A DNA stretch of 64,000 nt from Burkholderia mayonis (GTDB lineage Bacteria > Pseudomonadota > Gammaproteobacteria > Burkholderiales > Burkholderiaceae): the NCBI RefSeq assembly GCF_001523745.2, contig NZ_CP013386.1, positions 806,001-870,000 of the forward strand, in the 5' to 3' direction. Below the pieces are notes generated by a model. It worked only from the letters and a program-made list of their open reading frames with translations, had not been told where the DNA came from and did no database searches. How positions within the stretch are numbered: position 1 is the first letter of the stretch; each line of letters begins with the position of its first letter. Positions 45,068 to 55,013 of this stretch are shown here, one piece after another. Both the position numbers and the translations under genes were made by a program.

Positions 45068-45598
45068 GCCGATTCGCGGTGGGAGGGGGCGCTGGGACCG
45101 CGCTTTGGCGTCGTCAAACGTCTTCACGATTCGGTGTGCACGTATGCGTGCTGGACGGTGTGATGTCCATTGCGCGCGGCATGCTTCGGCGTGGATGTTC
45201 TGATGAACCGTCGCAGCCGCAGCGCGCTTCGCGACTTTGCATGAGATCCGATTGGCTCCGTTGCGGCGACCCTCGACATTTTCGTCAATCGGCGGCTTTT
45301 TTCGCGATGCGCATGATCGCGCGCTCGCAAACCTAGGGTCTGTTCACATTCGATGAATTGTGTTTAGCCTCTGTTGAAATCCGAGTGGGTGGTATCGTCC
45401 GGTTTTGCGCATAACAAGACGAAGGGAACTCATGCATAGCCAGTTGTTCGAAGCCGCATCTCGCGGAGACACGTCGGCTGAATCCGGTTGCGTGTCTCGA
45501 AAATGGCGGTGTTAGCAGTGGATGATTGGGGCTGGTTGCGTTTCCTGACGCGGGCCAGTAGCGGTCAAAACGGCCGCGAATCTAGGGGGAGCACGACG
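45068..45598. other. Non-coding stretch, possible insertion-element debris
   Basis: 531 bp without a credible gene. GGTCTGTTCACATTCGATGA at 45335 and a following ATG (45433) with AAGGGAAC in front, encoding only 27 residues (MHSQLFEAASRGDTSAESGC...), look like the broken left end of an insertion element plus the first codons of its transposase, but I cannot place the family. The rest is featureless. Confidence 0.35.
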
Positions 45599-45979
45599 AT
45601 GGACAAGCAGCTTTTCGATGAGCTGGTGCATAGCTCGGGCGAAGCTCGTGACATTGCACAGGGTAAGGTGGAGCCATCGCGCTCGTTCATCGTCGAGCGT
45701 CATACGGACAACGAGAAGTGGGGCGCGGGCCTTTGCCGTGCTCGTGTCGTCTACGACTACCCGAAGGACGAGCTGATCGGGACAGTGCTGACGACCGGCG
45801 AAACCTTCGTTACCAGCGATCCCAAACAGATGGCCGAATGGCTGTTTGCGGCGGGCGTCCTGCACGGGCAGGTATCGATGCCCGATTGGCGTGAAGGGGA
45901 TATTTCACCGGCTACGGGTGACAAGATCTCGTTGCATCATCGCCTGATGCAGCTTGGGCGGCAGGAGTCTGGCGAATGA
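45599..45979 (+). CDS. Small protein with an antitoxin-like N-terminus
   Basis: 126 residues, ATG 45599 with a strong AGGGGGAG ribosome site. The first 33 residues (MDKQLFDELVHSSGEARDIA, then GKVEPSRSFIVE) match the opening of NadS/HigA-type antitoxins, in which the dimer/toxin-binding helix is followed by an HTH domain. Here no HTH follows. From residue 34 on there is a different, unrecognised sequence (GAGLCRARVVYDYPKDELIG, then QMAEWLFAAGVLHGQVSMPD). It may be a chimera formed by rearrangement or a distinct small family. It is followed by a good terminator, so it is probably expressed. No toxin gene is next to it. Confidence 0.5.
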   Translation: MDKQLFDELVHSSGEARDIAQGKVEPSRSFIVERHTDNEKWGAGLCRARVVYDYPKDELIGTVLTTGETFVTSDPKQMAEWLFAAGVLHGQVSMPDWREGDISPATGDKISLHHRLMQLGRQESGE

Positions 45980-46020
45980 GTAGAACGGCGAGCTGATAGG
46001 CTGTTGCCCGCTAGATGTGA

Positions 46021-46056
46021 CAAGGGCCTAGCGCGAACGCTAAGCCCTTGTTTTAT
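46021..46056 (+). terminator. Intrinsic terminator after the small ORF
   Basis: CAAGGGCCTAGCG - CGAA - CGCTAAGCCCTTG followed by TTTTAT. A 13-bp stem with one mismatch and a tetraloop. It ends the 45599-45979 transcript and lies directly at the 3' side of the convergent tRNA gene. Confidence 0.85.
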
Positions 46057-46057
46057 A

Positions 46058-46134
<77 letters not shown>

Positions 46135-46329
46135 AATAGAAGGCGAATTATGGAGATCGGTGCGGGAGGTGTCAAGCCCTTTTTGCCGATTTCTCCCAAA
46201 AGGGCCGGCACATCGCGGGGGCTTCATTCTCGACCGTTCCGCGAACCGGGCAGTCCGCCTGCGACTGCCTGCCGACCACCCCGCCACCCGCCCGCCGTCA
46301 GCCGGACGATCCGCCCGCGACACGCTCCG

Positions 46330-47988
46330 TCAATCCTGCGCGTAGATATTCGAATCCTTGGTTTCCTTCACGAACAGCAGCCCGATGACGAACGTGACGA
46401 GTGCGATCACGATCGGATACCACAGCCCCGAATAGATGTCGCCCCTCGCCGCGACGATCGCGAACGCGGTCGCCGGGAGAAAGCCGCCGAACCAGCCGTT
46501 GCCGATGTGATACGGCAGCGACATCGACGTATAGCGGATCCGCGTCGGGAACATCTCGACCAGCATCGCCGCGATCGGGCCGTAGACCATCGTCACGTAG
46601 ATCACGAGGATCGTCAGGATCGCGATCGTCATCGGCCAGTTGAGCTGCGCCGGATCGGCCTTCGCCGGATAGCCTGCGGATTTCAGCGTCGTGGCGAGCG
46701 TCTTGTCGAACGCCGCGCCCTTTGCCTTCGCGTCGGCGGCCTTGCCGTCATACGACTCGATTACAGTGTCGCCGACCTTGACTTGTGCGGTCGTTCCCGC
46801 GGGCGCCGCGATGTTCTCGTAGTTGAGGCCCGCTTTCGCCAGCGCGCTCTTCGCGATGTCGCAGGAGTCCGTGAACTTCGACGTGCCGACCGGGTTGAAC
46901 TGGAACGAGCAGGTCGACGGATCGGCCACGACGGTGATCGGCGCCTTCTGCGTCGCTACTTCGAGCGCCGGGTTCGCGAAGTGCGTGAGCGCCTTGAACA
47001 GCGGGAAGTAGGTGAGCGCGGCGATCAGGCAGCCGGCGAGGATGATCGGCTTGCGGCCGATCCTGTCCGACAGCGAGCCGAAGAACACGAAGAATGGCGT
47101 GCCGATCAGGAGCGCGATCGCGATCAGGATGTTCGCGCTTGCGCCGTCGACCTTCAGCGTCTGCGTGAGGAAAAACAGCGCATAGAACTGGCCCGTGTAC
47201 CAGACGACGGCCTGGCCGGCCGTCAGGCCGACGAGCGCGAGGATCACGAGCTTCAGGTTCTTCCACTGGCCGAACGCTTCGGTGAGCGGCGCCTTCGAGG
47301 TCTTGCCTTCGGCTTTGATGCGCAGGAACACCGGCGATTCGTTCAGTTGCAGCCGGATCCACACCGATACCGCGAGCAGCAGGATCGACGCGACGAACGG
47401 CACTCGCCAGCCCCACGCGCCGAACGCCTCCTCGCCGATGGAGGTCCGCACACCGAGAATCACGAGCAGCGACAGGAACAGCCCGAGCGTGGCGGTCGTC
47501 TGGATCCAGGCGGTGTAGAAGCCGCGCCGGTGCGCGGGCGCGTGCTCGGCGACGTAGGTCGCTGCGCCGCCGTACTCCCCGCCGAGCGCGAGGCCTTGCA
47601 GCAGCCGCATCCCGATGAAGATCACCGGCGCCGCGATGCCGATCGTCGCATAGCCGGGGAGGAAGCCGACCACGAAGGTCGAGATCCCCATGATGACGAT
47701 CGTGATGAGGAACGTGTGCTTGCGGCCGACGAGGTCGCCGAGGCGTCCGAACACGATTGCGCCGAACGGCCGGACGGCAAAGCCCGCCGCGAAGCCGAGC
47801 AGCGTGAAGATGAACGCCGCGGTTGGATTGACGCCCGAGAAGAAGCTCTTGCTGATGTAGGCCGCGAGCGAGCCGGCCAAATAGAAGTCGTACCACTCGA
47901 ACACGGTGCCGAGCGACGATGCGAAGATCACGCGCTTTTCGTCGCCTGTCATCGGCGCGTGCGCAATTTGTCCGCCTACCGTTGCCAT
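46330..47988 (-). CDS. MFS metabolite:H+ symporter (MHS/ProP-like family) with a large periplasmic insertion
   Basis: 552 residues, 12 TM helices. Start MATVGGQ at 47988 is backed by TTGGAGAC. MHS features: FASSLGTVFEWYDFYLAGSL, GRLGDLVGRKHTFL (loop 2-3 motif), RLLQGLALGGEYGGAATYVA, and FPTRIRYTSMSLPYHIGNGW. An additional periplasmic segment of about 110 residues lies at about 330-445 between TM9 and TM10 and includes two Cys (STCSFQF, DSCDIAK) that could form a disulfide. The substrate is unknown; relatives carry osmolytes, dicarboxylates or aromatic acids. It lies beside tRNA-Met and downstream of a TctD/E-like two-component system that could control it. Confidence 0.88.
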   Translation of the reverse strand: MATVGGQIAHAPMTGDEKRVIFASSLGTVFEWYDFYLAGSLAAYISKSFFSGVNPTAAFIFTLLGFAAGFAVRPFGAIVFGRLGDLVGRKHTFLITIVIMGISTFVVGFLPGYATIGIAAPVIFIGMRLLQGLALGGEYGGAATYVAEHAPAHRRGFYTAWIQTTATLGLFLSLLVILGVRTSIGEEAFGAWGWRVPFVASILLLAVSVWIRLQLNESPVFLRIKAEGKTSKAPLTEAFGQWKNLKLVILALVGLTAGQAVVWYTGQFYALFFLTQTLKVDGASANILIAIALLIGTPFFVFFGSLSDRIGRKPIILAGCLIAALTYFPLFKALTHFANPALEVATQKAPITVVADPSTCSFQFNPVGTSKFTDSCDIAKSALAKAGLNYENIAAPAGTTAQVKVGDTVIESYDGKAADAKAKGAAFDKTLATTLKSAGYPAKADPAQLNWPMTIAILTILVIYVTMVYGPIAAMLVEMFPTRIRYTSMSLPYHIGNGWFGGFLPATAFAIVAARGDIYSGLWYPIVIALVTFVIGLLFVKETKDSNIYAQD

Positions 47989-48204
47989 GAATGTCTCCAA
48001 TTTTGATATAAGGGCGCGCGCCCCTCGGGGCGGCTCCGTGTCGATTATTGGAGGGCAAACTTACGGCGCACTGACTCGGCGAGTCAAAATGGCGCAACGG
48101 CAATTTGCGCGCTATGTTGCGCTTCGCCTTTCTTTTTCCTTTATTTTGTTGGCAACGTGCGTTTTCGTGATTTTTTGAACGGCGCGTGAAGCGGCTCTTA
48201 AGGG

Positions 48205-49764
48205 TTATTCCGGGGCTTCTTGCCGTAAGCCAAGGCTCACGCGCACGAGCGTGCCTGCAAGGCGCGGCGACATCTGATACACGTTGTCGTCGATCGTCAG
48301 CGTGCCGCCGTGCTGCGCGACGATCTCGCGAACGATCGCGAGGCCGAGGCCGCTGCCGTCGCCTTCGCGGCCGAGGATCCGATAGAAGCGCTCGACGACG
48401 TGCTCTCGCTCGTTCGCCGGAATGCCCGGGCCCGTGTCCTCGACTTCGAGATGCACGACGCCCGCCGCGCGGTCGGCGCGTACGCGCACGGTGATGCGGC
48501 CGCCCGTCGGCGTGTAGCGGATCGCGTTGTCGATCAGGTTGCCGAGCATCTCGCGCAGCATCACTGGATGGCCGTCGATGCGAAGCGGCCCGGCGTCGTT
48601 GTCCGGGCCTTCGTAGCCGAGGTCCATCTGCTTCGCGAGCGCGGCCTGCACCCAGTCGCGCACGGCCTGGCGCGCGAGCGGCGCGATTTCGACGGGCTCG
48701 AACATGAGCCCCGTCGCGCGGTTTTCCGCGCGCGCGAGCGCAAGCAGTTGCGTGACGAGCCGCGCGGCCTGCTCGGAGCTCGTCGCGATCTGTTCGAGCG
48801 AGCGCGCGACGTCGTCCGGCACTTCGTGGCGCAGCGCGAATTCGGCCTGCGTGCGCAATCCGGCGAGCGGGGTCTTCATCTGGTGCGCGGCGTCGGCGAT
48901 GAAACGCTTTTGCAGCGTGATGTTCTGTTCGAGGCGCGCGAGCAGGTCGTTGAACGATGTGACGAGCGGCTCGATCTCGGGCGGCGCGCGCTGCGCTTCG
49001 ACGGGCGATAGGTCGTCCGGGCGCCGGCCGCGGATGTGCGCCTGCAGCGCGGTGAGCGGTGCGAGCCCTCGCGACAGCCCGAACCAGACGAGCAGGATCG
49101 CAAGCGGCAGAATCACGAATTGCGGCAGGATCACGCCCTTGATGATGTCGTTCGCGAGCGCGTTGCGCTTGTCGAGCGTCTCGCCGACCTGCACGAGCAC
49201 GGGCTGCGAGCCCGTCGCGCCCGGCAGTGCGACGGTCGTGTACGCGACGCGCACGTCGTTGCCGCGCAGCAGGTCGTCGCGGAACACGACGACACCGGGC
49301 GGCGGGCGGTCGTCGTCGCGCGGCAGCGGCAGGTCGGCTTCGCCCGCGACGAGCTCGCCGCGCGTGCCGAGCACCTGGAAGTACAGGCTGTCGACATTGT
49401 CGGCGCGCAGGAAGTCGAGCGTCGTCTGCGGCAGCTTCAGCTCGGCGACGCCGTTCACGGGCGTGATCTGCCGAGCGAGCACGTACGCGTCGGTCTCGAG
49501 CGCACGGTCGAACGGGCCGTTCGCGATCGTCTTCGCAACGAGGTAGGTGACGGCGATGCTCATCGGCCATAGCAGCAGGAGCGGCGCGAGCATCCAGTCG
49601 AGAATCTCGCCGAACAGCGAGCGGGGGCGGGGGCCTTCGGCGGCGTCGCCTTCGTCCGGCGGCGCGAACGGGTTTTCGTAGCGCGCGTCGCGCGCGGCGT
49701 CCGCATCGGTCGCGGCGGTGGCCGGACGGTGCGCGGTGTGCGCGGAATGGGCCGGCGTGGCCAT
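48205..49764 (-). CDS. Sensor histidine kinase (TctE-like)
   Basis: 519 residues from ATG 49764, with AAGGAGC 6-10 bp upstream. After a 50-residue low-complexity head come TM1 (WMLAPLLLLWPMSIAVTYLV), a periplasmic domain of the 2CSK_N type (FDRALETDAYVLARQI to ALANDIIKG), TM2 (VILPQFVILPLAILLVWFGL), a short HAMP-like piece, HisKA with His294 (AAHQMKTPLAGLR), and HATPase_c (LIDNAIRYTPTGG, DTGPGIPANE, GSGLGLAIVREI). The 2CSK_N domain is typical of TctE, the sensor for tricarboxylates. It is 23 bp downstream of its regulator gene; the transporter at 46330-47988 may be a target. Confidence 0.92.
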   Translation of the reverse strand: MATPAHSAHTAHRPATAATDADAARDARYENPFAPPDEGDAAEGPRPRSLFGEILDWMLAPLLLLWPMSIAVTYLVAKTIANGPFDRALETDAYVLARQITPVNGVAELKLPQTTLDFLRADNVDSLYFQVLGTRGELVAGEADLPLPRDDDRPPPGVVVFRDDLLRGNDVRVAYTTVALPGATGSQPVLVQVGETLDKRNALANDIIKGVILPQFVILPLAILLVWFGLSRGLAPLTALQAHIRGRRPDDLSPVEAQRAPPEIEPLVTSFNDLLARLEQNITLQKRFIADAAHQMKTPLAGLRTQAEFALRHEVPDDVARSLEQIATSSEQAARLVTQLLALARAENRATGLMFEPVEIAPLARQAVRDWVQAALAKQMDLGYEGPDNDAGPLRIDGHPVMLREMLGNLIDNAIRYTPTGGRITVRVRADRAAGVVHLEVEDTGPGIPANEREHVVERFYRILGREGDGSGLGLAIVREIVAQHGGTLTIDDNVYQMSPRLAGTLVRVSLGLRQEAPE

Positions 49765-49787
49765 CGGCCGCTCCTTCCTTGGTGGCG

Positions 49788-50531
49788 TCAGCGCAGCGAC
49801 TGGCTCGCGGCGGCTTCGGCCGGTTGCGGCGCGGTTGCGTTCGGCGCGTCGTTCGCCGGGGCGGGCGCGGCCTTCTCGAGGCAGTAGCCGAGGCCGCGCA
49901 CGGTCGTGATCCGCACGCCGCTCGGCTCGATCTTCTTGCGCAGCCGGTGAACGTAGACTTCGATCGCGTTGTTGCTGACTTCCTCGCTCCATTCGCACAG
50001 ATGATCGACGAGCTGTTCCTTCGATACGAGCCGGCCGATCCGCTGCAGCAGCACTTCGAGCAGGCCGAGTTCGCGCGCGGACAGGTCGAGCACGCGGTCG
50101 TTCGCGTAGGCGATCCGGCCGACCTGGTCGAACGACAGCGAGCCGTGCCGCACGACGGTCGGCCCGCCGCCCGCGCCGCGCCGGGTCAGCGCGCGCACGC
50201 GCGCTTCGAGCTCGTTCAGCGCGAACGGCTTCGCCATGTAGTCGTCGGCGCCGAGGTCGAGCCCCTTCACGCGCTCGTCGACGCTGTCGGCGGCCGTCAG
50301 GATCAGCACGGGCAGGTTCGAATTGCGCGCGCGCAGGCGGCGCAGCACGTCGAGGCCGGGCATCTTGGGAAGGCCGAGATCGAGGATCAGGAGGTCGAAC
50401 GTCTGCATAGACAAGGCCGTATCGGCCTCGGCGCCGTTCCTCACGTGGTCGACGGCATAGCCCGATTGGCGGAGTGACCGGGTGAGGCCGTCCGCGAGTA
50501 TGCTGTCGTCTTCGGCGATGAGAATTCGCAT
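49788..50531 (-). CDS. OmpR-family response regulator (TctD/QseB-like)
   Basis: 247 residues. Receiver domain: MRILIAEDDS, phospho-acceptor Asp51 in LLILDLGLPKMPG, PVLILTAADS and MAKPFALNELEAR. The winged-helix output follows (LSARELGLLEVLLQRIGRLV; EVSNNAIEVYVHRLRKKIEP; TTVRGLGYCLEK), then an Ala/Pro-rich tail of about 25 residues. Start 50531 is chosen by homology; the open frame up to 50663 runs into the recA promoter. It is transcribed divergently from recA and pairs with the sensor gene 23 bp downstream. Confidence 0.93.
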   Translation of the reverse strand: MRILIAEDDSILADGLTRSLRQSGYAVDHVRNGAEADTALSMQTFDLLILDLGLPKMPGLDVLRRLRARNSNLPVLILTAADSVDERVKGLDLGADDYMAKPFALNELEARVRALTRRGAGGGPTVVRHGSLSFDQVGRIAYANDRVLDLSARELGLLEVLLQRIGRLVSKEQLVDHLCEWSEEVSNNAIEVYVHRLRKKIEPSGVRITTVRGLGYCLEKAAPAPANDAPNATAPQPAEAAASQSLR

Positions 50532-50618
50532 GATGCGCAACCGGTTGCCGTCCCGCGGCGATGGCGCTGCGCGCGGCTGTCTCCGAAATATGGGGCGATG
50601 CCTGCCCGCAACGCGGGC

Positions 50619-50647
50619 TTGCACAAACCACTGTTTTTTTATACAGT
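50619..50647 (+). promoter_or_regulatory. recA promoter with LexA (SOS) box
   Basis: -35 TTGCAC (50619-50624), 17-bp spacer, -10 TACAGT (50642-50647). The LexA box CTGT-N8-ACAG (50631-50646) is perfect and lies across the spacer and -10, so bound LexA would block RNA polymerase. The recA start is about 90 bp downstream. The divergent response regulator gene starts at 50531. Confidence 0.88.
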
Positions 50648-50736
50648 ATCTGCATTCGCGCACCTAACGGCTTGCTGGCCGTGTCAAAGCCGGTGCGTCC
50701 GTATCAGACGCTGCTCATCATAGCAAAGGACGATTC

Positions 50737-51806
<1,070 letters not shown>

Positions 51807-51807
<1 letters not shown>

Positions 51808-52760
51808 TGCGCAAGCACCGGGAGGGCGCGGATTCGCAGCAGGTAGGGCACAGCGCGCGGACAAGGTCCGCCGACGAGGCCCGCATCGAACGCGAAGCGC
51901 GCGCGCCGGTTTCGAGCGAGGGGCGGCCGGCTGGCCGCCCGGCAGCGGGGGCATCCGATGATGCCCTCGTTTCGTTTGGGCGATCGGTTGCGTTCGAATC
52001 GGACGATCCGTTCGATTCGAACGAGTCGTTCGACGCGCACGACGTCGCGCGGCGGCGTGCGTCGGCCGGTGTAGCTGGCGCGAACGACGATGCGTCCGGC
52101 GGTGGCCGGGCGTTCGGCGGTTTGCGCGCCGGCGGCCGTTCGCGTGCATCGGCGGCATTTTCGGCGGCGGCGGGCGGGGATGAAGCGGCGAGCGACGTCT
52201 ATACGCGCACGAGCCAGGCCGGGGGCCGGTCGAAGCGGCGGACATCGCCTTTCCGCTTCGATTCGTCCGCGCCCGAAGACGCAGAGCGTTCGTCGGCGTC
52301 GCAACGTCCCGCGCGCTCACTGAAAGGGCGTGCGACCGCGTATCTGTCGCGCCGCGAGTACAGTCGCGCGGAACTCGCGCGCAAGCTCGCGCCGTACGTC
52401 GAAGAAGGCGACGATCTCGAGTCGCTGCTCGACGCGCTCGAACGGGAGGGCTGGCTGTCCGACGCGCGGTTTGCAGAAAGCCTCGTGCATCGGCGCTCGG
52501 CGCGCGTCGGCTCGGCGCGCATCGTCAGTGAGCTGAAGCGACATGCGGTCGGCGACGCGCTCGTCGAGGCCGTCAGCGCGCAATTGCGCGAGAACGAGTT
52601 CGAGCGGGCGGAGTCGGTCTGGCGCAAGAAGTTCGGCGCGGCGCCGCAAACACCCGCGGAGCGCGCAAAGCAGGCGCGCTTCCTCGCGATGCGCGGTTTT
52701 TCGAGCGTAACGATCGCGAAGCTGCTGAAAGGCGACGTCAACGAATTCGGCGGCGATTGA
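51807..52760 (+). CDS. recX: RecX regulatory protein with a long disordered N-terminal extension
   Basis: 317 residues, twice the normal RecX length. The RecX domain takes the C-terminal 150 residues: RATAYLSRREYSRAELARKL, LDALEREGWLSDARFAESLV, RVGSARIVSELKRHAVGDAL, and RAKQARFLAMRGFSSVTIAK. Residues 1 to about 165 are rich in Ala, Arg, Ser, Gly and Asp and have no detectable fold. The ATG at 51807 overlaps the recA stop, and the same frame is open throughout, so the extension is probably real. RecX caps and disassembles RecA filaments; the tail's function is unknown. Confidence 0.9.
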
Positions 52761-52861
52761 GCGCGGCGAGCCGGTCTTGCGCGCTCGCGTCCGGCATCGA
52801 GCCGACGCTGCAAGCTCAAATGCCTTGCGATAGCCCGGCGAATCAATCGTTACATTGCCAT

Positions 52862-52896
52862 CCGACCACCGACCACCGACCACCGACCACCGACCG
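52862..52896. repeat. 7-bp tandem repeat (CCGACCA x5)
   Basis: Four perfect CCGACCA copies and one ending in G, in the 254-bp gap between recX and the DUF2889 gene. A similar GAACCACC tail follows. It is likely polymorphic in copy number. It lies about 75 bp upstream of a TAGAAT -10-like element for the next gene. Confidence 0.85.
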
Positions 52897-53014
52897 CGAA
52901 CCACCCCAATCCAGCCCCTCAAAATCCCCCGAAGCCCCGCGCGGGGCCAGACCGGGACCGTGCGGCCGGTATGTTAGAATCCACGAGTTTCCCTCTTCGG
53001 CTTCACCTTCCCGC

Positions 53015-53626
53015 ATGCCGCTACCCGAGCCCGTACCCCGACAGTTGCGCCATCGCCGCGCAATTCGAGCGGAAGCCTACGAGCGCGCCGACGGCTTGTG
53101 GGACATCGAAGCCTGCCTGACCGATCACAAGCCGCGCGACGTCACGCTGGCGTCGGGCGTCAGACCGGACGGCCTGCCGATCCACGAACTCTGGTTGCGC
53201 GTGACGATCGATCGCGAACTCACCATCGTCGACGCCGACGCGTCGTCTGACTGGGTGCCCTATCCCGGTCAATGCGAAACCGCCAAACCCGCCTACCGCG
53301 TCCTCATCGGACTCAATCTCTTCCGCCATTTCCGTCGCGACGTCTCCCGGCTGCTGTCGGGCGTCGCCGGCTGCTCGCACCTGACCGAGCTGTGCGGGGT
53401 GTTGCCGACGGCCGCGATCCAGGCGTTCGCGGGCGACGTATGGGATGTGCGCGAGCAGTTGGGCGGCGAAGCCGACGGGCGCGATCGCGCGGCGGCCGAG
53501 CCGCCGTTCCAGCTCGGCCGCTGTCACGCGCTGCGGTTCGACGGGGAAGCGGTTCGGCAGTTCTATCCGCGTTGGTACGGCGCGAGCCGCCCCGCGCGCG
53601 AAGGCTCGGACGGTGCGAAGGAATGA
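53015..53626 (+). CDS. DUF2889 family protein
   Basis: 203 residues starting MPLPEPVPRQLRHRRAIRAE. The family pattern is clear: GLWDIEACLTDHKPRDV, GLPIHELWLRVTIDRELTIV, SLLSGVAGCSHLTELCGVLP-like RLLSGVAGCSHLTELCGVLP, and AIQAFAGDV. DUF2889 proteins are cytosolic and of unknown function. ATG 53015 is favoured because the upstream frame (52757) crosses the tandem repeat. It is 78 bp before sucC with a possible shared transcript. Confidence 0.85.
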   Translation: MPLPEPVPRQLRHRRAIRAEAYERADGLWDIEACLTDHKPRDVTLASGVRPDGLPIHELWLRVTIDRELTIVDADASSDWVPYPGQCETAKPAYRVLIGLNLFRHFRRDVSRLLSGVAGCSHLTELCGVLPTAAIQAFAGDVWDVREQLGGEADGRDRAAAEPPFQLGRCHALRFDGEAVRQFYPRWYGASRPAREGSDGAKE

Positions 53627-53704
53627 GAGCGGACGCTTAAATCGTAAGAAGAAGCGATCGTCAATCGACTTTTTTAGCCAACTCACAGACTGAAGGAATC
53701 ACGC

Positions 53705-54871
53705 ATGAAGATTCACGAGTACCAGGGTAAGGAAATCCTGCGGAAATTCGGAGTCGCGGTACCGCGCGGCAAGCCGGCGTTCTCGGTGGACGAGGCCGTC
53801 AAGGTGGCGGAAGAGCTGGGCGGCCCGGTCTGGGTCGTCAAGGCCCAGATTCATGCGGGCGGCCGAGGCAAGGGCGGCGGCGTGAAGGTCGCGAAGTCGC
53901 TCGAGCAAGTGCGCGAATACGCGAACCAGATTCTCGGCATGCAGCTGAAGACGCACCAGACCGGTCCGGAAGGCCAGAAGGTCAACCGTCTGCTGATCGA
54001 AGAAGGCGCGGACATCAAGAAGGAGCTGTATGTCGGCATCGTGATCGACCGCGTGTCGCAGAAGGTCGTCGTGATGGCGTCGAGCGAAGGCGGCATGGAC
54101 ATCGAGGAAGTCGCGGAAAAGACGCCGGAAGCGATCCACAAGGTCGCCGTCGAGCCGTCGACGGGCCTGCAGGACGCGGAAGCCGACGATCTCGCGAAGA
54201 AAATCGGCGTGCCGGACGCATCGATCCCGCAAGCGCGCGAAATCCTGAAGGGCCTGTACAAGTCGTTCTGGGAAACGGACGCGTCGCTCGCCGAAATCAA
54301 CCCGCTCGTGCTGACGGGCGATGGCAAGGTGATCGCGCTCGACGCGAAGTTCAACTTCGATTCGAACGCGCTGTTCCGCCATCCGGAAATCGTCGCGTAC
54401 CGCGATCTGGACGAAGAAGATCCGGCTGAAATCGAAGCATCGAAGTTCGACCTCGCGTACATCTCGCTCGACGGCAACATCGGCTGCCTCGTGAACGGCG
54501 CGGGTCTCGCGATGGCGACGATGGACACGATCAAGCTGTTCGGCGGCGAGCCGGCGAACTTCCTCGACGTCGGCGGCGGCGCGACGACCGAGAAGGTCAC
54601 CGAAGCGTTCAAGCTGATGCTGACGAACCCGGGCCTGAAGGCGATCCTCGTGAACATCTTCGGCGGCATCATGCGCTGCGACGTGATCGCGGAAGGCGTG
54701 ATCGCGGGCTCGAAGGCCGTGAACCTGAACGTGCCGCTCGTCGTGCGCATGAAGGGCACGAACGAAGACCTCGGCAAGAAGATGCTCGCCGAATCCGGCC
54801 TGCCGATCATCTCGGCGGACAGCATGGAAGAAGCGGCGCAGAAGGTCGTCGCCGCGGCTGCGGGCAAGTAA
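53705..54871 (+). CDS. sucC: Succinyl-CoA synthetase beta subunit
   Basis: 388 residues. ATP-grasp domain at the N-terminus ([32 protein letters not shown], DKxLVEINPL-like [12 protein letters not shown]) and the CoA-ligase domain ([40 protein letters not shown]). It makes succinate and ATP/GTP from succinyl-CoA in the TCA cycle. GAAGGA precedes the ATG. It is followed by sucD after a hairpin-containing 142-bp gap. Confidence 0.98.
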   Translation: MKIHEYQGKEILRKFGVAVPRGKPAFSVDEAVKVAEELGGPVWVVKAQIHAGGRGKGGGVKVAKSLEQVREYANQILGMQLKTHQTGPEGQKVNRLLIEEGADIKKELYVGIVIDRVSQKVVVMASSEGGMDIEEVAEKTPEAIHKVAVEPSTGLQDAEADDLAKKIGVPDASIPQAREILKGLYKSFWETDASLAEINPLVLTGDGKVIALDAKFNFDSNALFRHPEIVAYRDLDEEDPAEIEASKFDLAYISLDGNIGCLVNGAGLAMATMDTIKLFGGEPANFLDVGGGATTEKVTEAFKLMLTNPGLKAILVNIFGGIMRCDVIAEGVIAGSKAVNLNVPLVVRMKGTNEDLGKKMLAESGLPIISADSMEEAAQKVVAAAAGK

Positions 54872-54915
54872 CGAGCGCCCGCGCCTGGCGCTGCGCGCCG
54901 GGCCCCGATGGGGGC

Positions 54916-54946
54916 AAGAAAACGCGGGGCAGCCCGGCGTTTTCTT
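54916..54946. terminator. Perfect hairpin between sucC and sucD
   Basis: AAGAAAACGC - 11-nt GC-rich loop - GCGTTTTCTT: a perfect 10-bp inverted repeat within the sucC-sucD gap. Because both arms contain A4/T4 runs it resembles an intrinsic terminator readable in either direction. It could partly stop transcription after sucC or act as an mRNA processing/stability site. Confidence 0.6.
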
Positions 54947-55013
54947 GAGCGCATCATTGAAACGCATGGCGGCGCGGTTTTTCTCGCGACGCCGATCGAA
55001 CAGAGGTCAATAC

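Noticed and set aside
46150..48006. A 618-codon plus-strand frame opposite the MFS transporter
   Set aside because: The minus strand encodes a clear 12-TM transporter; the plus-strand translation is charged and featureless.
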